Of a stretch of 64,000 nt of DNA, positions 58,706 through 64,000 are shown in pieces. Origin of the DNA: Arsenicibacter rosenii. Its GTDB lineage: Bacteria; Bacteroidota; Bacteroidia; Cytophagales; Spirosomataceae. How positions within the stretch are numbered: position 1 is the stretch's first letter; each line of letters begins with the position of its first letter. Location: contig NZ_MORL01000009.1 in the NCBI RefSeq assembly GCF_001870735.1, positions 62,001 through 126,000 on the forward strand, given 5' to 3'. Position numbers and translations under genes: made by a program. The notes below the pieces were generated by a model. It did no database searches, was not told the origin of the DNA, and saw only the letters and a program-made list of their open reading frames with translations.

Positions 58706-60604
58706 CTACTCCCGCATCACCTTTACATTCCCGATATATACCCCGACCGCCTTACTGTCGTTGGTGACGTTGTTCCAGAGGAGGTTGCTGAACGACTGCG
58801 CCGGATCGACGCCGCATAGCTTGCAGGCCCCTCCGTAGGTCATCTTAAAATCCGAGGGCTTGATTACTACATTGTTGTTCACCAGCACCGACACCGCTCC
58901 GTCTTTCACCTGAACGCTGATGTGAACGCTGGTTTTCCGGTTAGTGAACGCCTTGAGCGGGTATTCGGCCGTGATACCCTTCACAAAATTCTCCTCGTTT
59001 ACTTCCGGCGTGTTGCTGATCTTGACCCGCAGCAAACCGCGATAGTTGCTGGCATCATCGGCCTCGTTACCCGCCTCAACCCGCACGGTGATCGATGCAT
59101 CTTTCAGCAGATTACTTTTCGTTTCCGAATTGTTGGCCGACAGCGGGCGGCTGGTGATCATCAGCTCTACGGCTCCCCCCGTCCGGCCCGAAAACCCGTT
59201 ATCGGTCGCCACGTCATATTCCAGCGTAAAGTTCTTCGGCAACGGCGCTTTCAGGTACATCGGTTTGATGCTGCGGCCAACGCCCATTTTCAACCAGTTG
59301 CCGCTGGTGCCGGGCAGGTTGGTCACCGCAAACGGGGTGCTACCTGTCCGGTAATAATACCAGTCGGCGGGTTCGCTGCCCACGGCGTCCTTGCTAAATG
59401 TTTCCTGAAAATGTACGTTGGCCGGCAAATTCGCCGGGGTGGGCGGGGCGCTGCCGGTGTAGGCATTCCGCTTGCCGTAGGCCTCCAGTCGTGCCTTGAG
59501 TTCAGCTTCGTTGGCGGGGGAATAGGACTTGCCTTTTACCTGGTCGGGTGCAAAAAAGTAGTTATAGATGTACTCGTAATTGATGTTACGGGTCATGGCA
59601 GCATACATCTCGTAATTTTTGTTGCCGTCGTTTTTGGTATGGTAGGGAAAAATGGCGGCAATCCAGACCGGTTCCGCACCCCGCATCTTTGTGATCGTCT
59701 CTGCCCCAATCTTATACACCGGATAATACGATGAATTCGGCGCATTCGTAAACACATCCCAGCTACCGGTCGTAATCTGCCGCCAGTCAAACTGCGCATT
59801 GGTTACCCTGGCCGGTTCGTTCAGGCGGCTGCGGTATTTGTCTTGCAGGCTCCGGATATTGGCCCGGATCTTATCGACTTCTTCCGTTTTCAGCTTCATC
59901 ACCGAAGGCACGTTTTCGGGCCGGTCGCGCCAGCGTTCGGTTTCGTCTTTCCGTATTTTTTCCAGCACCCCATCCATCGACGCCAGCGCCCGGTCCAGAA
60001 ACTCGCCTTTCGTCACCGGAATCAGGGGCAGTTTATTGCCGGGCGTCAGGTAAACGGCGCAGGTATTTTCGTTGTACCACGTCAGGTAGCGGGACACGTT
60101 CGGATCAATATCCGGGTTCCGGTCCTTCATGGCATCCTGCCTGCCAAACGGGGCAAACCCTTTGGACTCCATCGTAAAATACCACGCTTCCGGCGACGAC
60201 ATAAACGCGATATCCGAGGTGCCGGCCAGCAGATTCGCCCCGACATTAAACCGCGGAAAGCCCGTTTCACCGATTGGCTTAAAATTCTTCTGCGCATTCA
60301 GGTAGTTGTAATCGACATCCCAGACGCTGAACAGCACATGGTAGTTGTATTCCCTGACATAGCGCTGGTATTCGCCCAGACCCGCCACGGGGGTGTAGCT
60401 TTTTTTCACCCACTCGGCGAATTTATTCACATACCCTTCCCGCTGTTTATCAACCGGCGACGTTTTGGGTTTGTAATTACGGTCGTAGTAGTTAGCCGGA
60501 TCCCAGCCGATAACGGTTGTTTCCAGCCGTTGTTCACGGGTAAGCTGCGCGCGGGTGAGGACCGGAAGCAGAAAGGCTGTAGCAAGAAATACGAGTTTTT
60601 TCAT
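58706..60604 (-). CDS. Large secreted protein with C-terminal jelly-roll domain, unknown function
   Basis: A 632-aa protein from the ATG at 60604 (a signal peptide MKKLVFLATAFLLPVLTRAQ; the in-frame ATG at 60619 adds MHISL). Residues about 20-400 form a domain rich in Tyr, Asn and Trp, with no family I recognise (WDPANYYDRNYKP, NYHVLFSVWDVDYNYLN). Residues about 405-632 resemble a concanavalin-like sandwich: ETFSKDAVGSEPADWYYYRTG, FTLEYDVATDNGFSGR, HISVQVKDGAVSVLVNN. The jelly roll suggests carbohydrate or surface binding. Exported; no operon partners on this strand. Confidence 0.75.
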   Translation of the reverse strand: MKKLVFLATAFLLPVLTRAQLTREQRLETTVIGWDPANYYDRNYKPKTSPVDKQREGYVNKFAEWVKKSYTPVAGLGEYQRYVREYNYHVLFSVWDVDYNYLNAQKNFKPIGETGFPRFNVGANLLAGTSDIAFMSSPEAWYFTMESKGFAPFGRQDAMKDRNPDIDPNVSRYLTWYNENTCAVYLTPGNKLPLIPVTKGEFLDRALASMDGVLEKIRKDETERWRDRPENVPSVMKLKTEEVDKIRANIRSLQDKYRSRLNEPARVTNAQFDWRQITTGSWDVFTNAPNSSYYPVYKIGAETITKMRGAEPVWIAAIFPYHTKNDGNKNYEMYAAMTRNINYEYIYNYFFAPDQVKGKSYSPANEAELKARLEAYGKRNAYTGSAPPTPANLPANVHFQETFSKDAVGSEPADWYYYRTGSTPFAVTNLPGTSGNWLKMGVGRSIKPMYLKAPLPKNFTLEYDVATDNGFSGRTGGAVELMITSRPLSANNSETKSNLLKDASITVRVEAGNEADDASNYRGLLRVKISNTPEVNEENFVKGITAEYPLKAFTNRKTSVHISVQVKDGAVSVLVNNNVVIKPSDFKMTYGGACKLCGVDPAQSFSNLLWNNVTNDSKAVGVYIGNVKVMRE

Positions 60605-60735
60605 GAGGGATATGTGCACGAAACCGGTCTTAAAAATAACGTCAGCCTTTCCGGCTCAGCCGGATGATTTAGAATACGGTATTAATTTCTACTACCACTC
60701 CCCTCCTCCCGAAACTTTTGCATCTTTGGCAGCAG

Positions 60736-61110
60736 ATGGATACGACAAAGCAGCCAGTAAAATCACTACGCCCGTTTGTGGGCGCGAAAGACTATGCCGT
60801 CTCGCGGGCTTTCTACCACGACCTGGGGTTTGACGAGCATATGATCTCGGAAAAAATGTCGCTCTTTACACGCAACGACGTTAGCTTCTACCTGCAGGAC
60901 TATTACGTTAAAGAATGGGTGGAAAACACCATGATTCTCCTTGAAGTTGACAACGCGGAGACCTACTGGAGCTATCTGCAACAGCTTGACCTTGAAAAGA
61001 AATACGAAAACATCCACCTCGTCCCGACCCAATACAACAACTGGGGGAATGAATGCCTCCTGATTGACCCCGCCGGTGTACTCTGGCACTTCGCCCAGTT
61101 TTTCCGGTAA
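60736..61110 (+). CDS. VOC-family (glyoxalase/bleomycin-resistance fold) protein
   Basis: A 124-aa single-domain vicinal-oxygen-chelate protein. The start ATG at 60736 is used; the in-frame upstream codon at 60718 is TTG. The fold pattern starts with SLRPFVGAKDYAVSRAFYHDLGF, then a strand with LFTRNDVSFYLQDYYV and the second half starting near ENTMILLEVDNAETYWSYLQ. The final LLIDPAGVLWHFAQ carries the metal-site end. Function ranges from glyoxalase to resistance; not resolved. Divergent from the large secreted protein. Confidence 0.8.
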   Translation: MDTTKQPVKSLRPFVGAKDYAVSRAFYHDLGFDEHMISEKMSLFTRNDVSFYLQDYYVKEWVENTMILLEVDNAETYWSYLQQLDLEKKYENIHLVPTQYNNWGNECLLIDPAGVLWHFAQFFR

Positions 61111-61144
61111 CATTTTCCGCTGTACGCTGTTTTAGAAAAAACAC

Positions 61145-61156
61145 ATACATTTGTAT
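61145..61156. promoter_or_regulatory. Palindrome ATACATTTGTAT on the promoter of the DoxX-GPx gene
   Basis: A perfect palindrome with arms ATACA/TGTAT and a TT spacer. It contains a -7 match TACATTTG (61146-61153) 34 bp before the ATG at 61188. The shape recalls the TACAAnTTGTA-type operators of OhrR/MarR regulators, and an OhrR-type gene is the next gene. Its operator role is an inference. Confidence 0.5.
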
Positions 61157-61187
61157 CGTGTACGACATAATCGCAAAAGATAAAAAC

Positions 61188-62111
61188 ATGCAGACAAACC
61201 AAACCACTACAATACAGAACATCTTCCGGGTTATTCTCGGATTACTGATGCTGATGGCCGGTATCGGTCATTTAACGTTTCAACGGGCAGAGTTTCAGGC
61301 ACAGGTACCGAACTGGGTGCCGCTCAGTAAAGATGTGGTTGTCATTTTGTCGGGTGTCGCGGAGATAGTGCTGGGGGCCAGTGTGGCCTTTTGGGCTAAA
61401 CAACGGATAAACGCCGGTTTAGCACTGGCGGCTTTTTATGTCCTGATTTTTCCGGGCAACATTGCCCAGTACCTCAACCACACCGACGCATTCGGCCTTG
61501 ATACCGACCAGAAACGCCTGATCCGGTTATTTTTTCAGCCAGTACTGGTTCTGTGGGCGCTCTGGTCGACGGGCGCGTTGCGGCACCTCATGGCGATGTT
61601 TAGCGGCAGAGTAACCGTGGCAAAGCATTTTTACGATTTACAGGCAGAAGACATCAAAGGCCGTACTACGTCGATGGACACCTATCGCGGTAATGTGGTG
61701 ATGGTGGTCAACACCGCCAGCAAATGCGGCCTGACGCCTCAGTTCGAAGGGCTGGAAGCGTTGTATAAGCAATACCGCAGCGAAGGGCTGGTGATTCTGG
61801 GCTTTCCGTGCAACCAGTTTGCCGGTCAGGAGCCAGGCTCAGCAGAGGATATTCAGGAATTTTGTCAGTTGAATTACGGGGTCAGTTTTCCGATGTTTGC
61901 CAAAGTCGATGTCAACGGGGCGAATACGCATCCGGTCTTTGCCTACCTGAAGGCGAAACTGGGCGGAGCTTTGGGCAGTACCATCAAATGGAATTTTACG
62001 AAATTTGTCCTCGACCAAAACGGCAATCCGGTAAAACGCTTCGGCCCGACTACCAAACCGGAAGACATGGAAGCTACCATCAAATCGCTTTTACAGCATG
62101 ACAACCGCTGA
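61188..62111 (+). CDS. DoxX-like membrane domain fused to glutathione peroxidase
   Basis: A 307-aa fusion. Residues about 1-140 form a DoxX-type domain with four predicted helices (IFRVILGLLMLMAGIGHL, VVVILSGVAEIVLGASVAFW, LALAAFYVLIFP, LFFQPVLVLWALW). Residues about 145-303 are a complete glutathione peroxidase with Cys180 in NTASKCGLTPQ, FPCNQFAGQEP (Cys208, Gln214) and Trp268-Asn269 in WNFTKF, the catalytic tetrad Cys/Gln/Trp/Asn. The ATG at 61188 is used; a GTG at 61158 in frame overlaps the palindrome. It overlaps the next gene by 14 bp. A membrane-anchored peroxidase for lipid or organic peroxides is predicted. Confidence 0.9.
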   Translation: MQTNQTTTIQNIFRVILGLLMLMAGIGHLTFQRAEFQAQVPNWVPLSKDVVVILSGVAEIVLGASVAFWAKQRINAGLALAAFYVLIFPGNIAQYLNHTDAFGLDTDQKRLIRLFFQPVLVLWALWSTGALRHLMAMFSGRVTVAKHFYDLQAEDIKGRTTSMDTYRGNVVMVVNTASKCGLTPQFEGLEALYKQYRSEGLVILGFPCNQFAGQEPGSAEDIQEFCQLNYGVSFPMFAKVDVNGANTHPVFAYLKAKLGGALGSTIKWNFTKFVLDQNGNPVKRFGPTTKPEDMEATIKSLLQHDNR

Positions 62112-62538
62112 AAAACTACATCTGGAAAACCAGCTTTGTTTTCCGCTTTATGTAGCGTCGAGGCTGACGACCCGTATGTATGGCCCGCTGCTGGAGGAGC
62201 TGGACGTTACTTATCCGCAGTATCTGGTCCTGCTGGCTCTGTGGCAAACCGATAGTCAGACAGTAGGTGAACTGACAAAGCGTTTATATCTGGAAACTAA
62301 TACGCTGACCCCGTTGCTGAAGCGGCTGGAACAAAAGCAATACATCAGCCGGAAGCGGTCGGTAACAGATGAACGGAGCGTGCAGATAAGCCTGACCGAA
62401 AGCGGCCAGGCACTGAAAGAGCAGGCATTATGTATTCCGGAGAAAATTGCGGAACTCGTCCGGGATTCGACCATTGATATGCAGGAACTTACCAGCTTCT
62501 ACCAGACGCTGCAAAAAATAATCCAGAACGCCGGCTGA
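62098..62538 (+). CDS. OhrR-type MarR-family peroxide-sensing regulator
   Basis: A 146-aa winged-helix regulator. The N-terminal helix LENQLCFPLYVASR holds Cys14 at the position of the OhrR reactive cysteine. The DNA-binding part is TVGELTKRLYLETNTLTPLLKRLE (about residues 56-79), with the wing RKRSVTDERSVQISLTESG. It overlaps the DoxX-GPx gene by 14 bp, so the two are translationally coupled. OhrR-like proteins repress organic-hydroperoxide resistance genes and let go when Cys is oxidised; this copy probably controls the preceding gene. Confidence 0.9.
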   Translation: MTTAEKLHLENQLCFPLYVASRLTTRMYGPLLEELDVTYPQYLVLLALWQTDSQTVGELTKRLYLETNTLTPLLKRLEQKQYISRKRSVTDERSVQISLTESGQALKEQALCIPEKIAELVRDSTIDMQELTSFYQTLQKIIQNAG

Positions 62539-62540
62539 TC

Positions 62541-63227
62541 TCAGGCATGAGGCACTTCTTCGGGTTTGTAGCGGCCCAGAACCAGCCAGAACCCGATAAT
62601 CGACGCCACGAACAGGCCAATGGTAGCCAGTTGCATGCCACTGGCCTGATTCGGGTGTTCCAGCAGCTGACGCAGCTCCTGCGCCTGTAACCCGGCCCCC
62701 ACTGCCAGGATGGTTCGCGGAATCATCCCCATAAAGCCGCCCAGCAGAATGTTCCGCAAACGGGCCCCGGATAAAGCAAAAACCAGATTCGTCAGCGCAA
62801 ACGGCAGTACCGGCGACAGCTTGGCGAAGAAAATAAACCAAAGCTCCCGCTGATGAATGCGGGCCAGCACCTGACGGGCCTTTTTATTGTTTTCGAGGTA
62901 GGTCAGCAGTTTGGGCTGGTTCAGGAAGCGCACCAGCAGATTGACCAGTGCGATGGCCGCCATGTTGAGAAAAAACACCGGCAGCAGGGCCGGCCACCCT
63001 AAAAAGTAACCGAATACCAAAGCCAGAAAGGTGGGTGGCGTCAGGGCAAAGGTGGAGGTCACACAGCACACCAGCGTTGCGATCAGCCATTCGGGGCCGG
63101 TCCATGCCGCAAACATCGCTTCGCGGGTGATTACTTCATACGTGATCAACGAACTGGTCAGCACGGGCATTACCGTGAGCAGCACGCCCACCACGGCCGG
63201 TATTACCGGCTTTTTTGTTGGGGTCAT
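62541..63227 (-). CDS. TVP38/TMEM64-family (VTT domain) membrane protein
   Basis: A 228-aa integral membrane protein with about six helices. The VTT/DedA-like core is visible: PPTFLALVFGYFLGWPALLPVFFLNMAAI, then a loop LSPVLPFALTNLVFALSGARLRNILLGGFMGMIPRTIL. Members may scramble or traffic lipids. It overlaps the TlpA-like gene's 3' end by 4 bp (ATGA-type overlap) in the same direction, so they form an operon. Its stop lies 2 bp from the converging OhrR gene. Confidence 0.85.
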   Translation of the reverse strand: MTPTKKPVIPAVVGVLLTVMPVLTSSLITYEVITREAMFAAWTGPEWLIATLVCCVTSTFALTPPTFLALVFGYFLGWPALLPVFFLNMAAIALVNLLVRFLNQPKLLTYLENNKKARQVLARIHQRELWFIFFAKLSPVLPFALTNLVFALSGARLRNILLGGFMGMIPRTILAVGAGLQAQELRQLLEHPNQASGMQLATIGLFVASIIGFWLVLGRYKPEEVPHA

Positions 63228-64000
63228 TCAGCCAATAATTTGTCGATCAGCCGGTTGTATTCTCCGATGTACTGATCGTAATATTTACCCGTTCCCGGAC
63301 CGGAAAAGCCCGTATGGATATGCCGCACCTTGCCTTTCTTATCGATGAAAATCGTTGTCGGAAAAGCCACCACCCGATTCAGGGCAGGTAACGCTTTGGA
63401 TGCCTGGGCCTTGTCGCTTGTACCAGCCAGCAACACCGGATACTCAACGCCGAAGCGCTCTTTCATCCGCTGTATTTTCGGGCCTGACTCGGCCAGATCG
63501 GCTGTTTTTTCAAACGCCAGCCCAACAATTTCGACGCCGCGTTTCTGGTTACGTTTGTACCAGGGGGCCAGAAAACGGGTTTCATCCATACAGTTCGGGC
63601 ACCATGTACCCAAAATCTGCACAACCGTCACTTTACCGTTAAAACGTTCATCATTTAGTGATAATTGCTTCCCGTCGGGTTGCGGAAACGAAAAAGCGAA
63701 GGATTGTCCCTCTTTGATATATGTCAGTTTAGCCGGATCGGGCAAGGCCGCTTTCGGGTCGGGCTTTGCGGTCCAGATTTCATGGCCGGCCACGCCCGCC
63801 CAGAAATCGCCTTTCAGCGTCCGGTCAGCGTTTTGTTTTGCTTTGAACGTGAAGAGGTGGGAGCCGTCGAAACAAGACAGCAGCAGGCTGTCGCCGTACA
63901 CGTTACCGGCCAGGTAGCGGTAATCACCGGTTTCGGTCAGGAACGTGCCGGTCACCTGATTGCCGGTTTGTTTGAAAATGCCCACGGCCGGATAGGCACC
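63224..64000 (-). CDS. TlpA-like thiol-disulfide protein, N-terminus beyond the window
   Basis: The reading frame stays open to the right window edge (codons for Gly-Ala-Tyr-Pro-Ala precede the first internal GTG at 63985), so the true start is outside. The visible 258 residues begin with a beta-rich segment (GIFKQTGNQVTGTFLTE), like the N-terminal domain of some TlpA proteins. The thioredoxin/AhpC-like domain follows: VTVVQILGTWCPNCMDET with a CPNC redox motif, FPTTIFIDKKGKVRHIHTGFSG at the C-terminal part. Predicted periplasmic reductase or thiol-oxidising role. Operon with the VTT gene. Confidence 0.85.
   Translation of the reverse strand, partial: GAYPAVGIFKQTGNQVTGTFLTETGDYRYLAGNVYGDSLLLSCFDGSHLFTFKAKQNADRTLKGDFWAGVAGHEIWTAKPDPKAALPDPAKLTYIKEGQSFAFSFPQPDGKQLSLNDERFNGKVTVVQILGTWCPNCMDETRFLAPWYKRNQKRGVEIVGLAFEKTADLAESGPKIQRMKERFGVEYPVLLAGTSDKAQASKALPALNRVVAFPTTIFIDKKGKVRHIHTGFSGPGTGKYYDQYIGEYNRLIDKLLAE

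Noticed and set aside
59843-60667. 274-codon plus-strand ORF opposite the secreted protein
   Set aside because: Arg/Phe-rich translation without domains; the minus strand has a signal peptide and sandwich domain.
1-64000. tRNA, rRNA, CRISPR array, prophage or insertion sequence
   Set aside because: I found no cloverleaf-like sequence, no regularly spaced direct repeats of CRISPR kind, and no transposase or integrase gene. A tRNAscan or ISfinder run would settle this.

Overview
The window reads as a chromosomal segment of a Bacteroidota bacterium, most likely Cytophagales (Spirosoma-like family). The evidence is the gene set (tandem ferritin_2 proteins, SirB1-family protein, one-Cys TraR/DksA protein, short Psd, DivIVA-domain protein, M13 and M28 exopeptidases), -7 boxes of the Bacteroidota form TAnnTTTG upstream of many genes, scarce Shine-Dalgarno sequences, and palindromic intergenic repeats. 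No rRNA, tRNA, CRISPR array, insertion sequence or prophage was seen. Assignment to a genus is inference.

Layout. 0-9.5 kb: purQ, a beta-barrel protein, a tandem pair of exported ferritin-like proteins, a Dabb protein, a FIST protein coupled to a soluble hybrid histidine kinase, a PQQ-type sugar dehydrogenase and bioA. 9.5-25.8 kb: heptose kinase rfaE1, M28 peptidase, lpdA, exbB-exbD, a class C beta-lactamase-like hydrolase, lipB, a PolB-type exonuclease with an altered catalytic motif, rnr, M13 peptidase and a thioredoxin-like protein. 25.8-29 kb: rfbA, rfbB and galE for activated sugars. 29-37.6 kb: SirB1-like protein, Sfp-type phosphopantetheinyl transferase, WD40 protein, DivIVA-domain protein, folB, a head-to-head lipid kinase / App1 phosphatase pair, meaB, rhomboid protease and psd. 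37.6-48 kb: glutamate dehydrogenase, DksA-like protein, LysR regulator, CocE-type peptidase, amino acid permease, alcohol dehydrogenase, an orphan McrB-like ATPase between repeats, and a PqqB-like MBL protein. 48-57.6 kb: a two-gene unit predicted to make and oxidise D-2-hydroxyglutarate, then acyl-ACP thioesterase, AraC regulator, and an acyl-chain cluster (acyl-CoA dehydrogenase, SDR reductase, MaoC hydratase) with a divergent alpha/beta hydrolase. 57.6-64 kb: a small AT-richer accessory patch (zinc-ribbon DUF2310-like protein and a 69-aa protein), a large unknown secreted protein, a VOC protein, a DoxX-glutathione peroxidase fusion overlapping an OhrR-type regulator, a TVP38-family membrane protein and a TlpA-like thiol protein cut by the window end.

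Most of the window is housekeeping sequence. The points most worth follow-up are the DoxX-GPx/OhrR module with a palindrome on its promoter, the lipid kinase and phosphatase genes whose start codons overlap, the exonuclease with Lys in place of its catalytic Glu, the D-2-hydroxyglutarate gene pair, the repeat-flanked orphan McrB, and the DUF2310 accessory pair. Functions are assigned by recognising motifs by eye; no database search was run.
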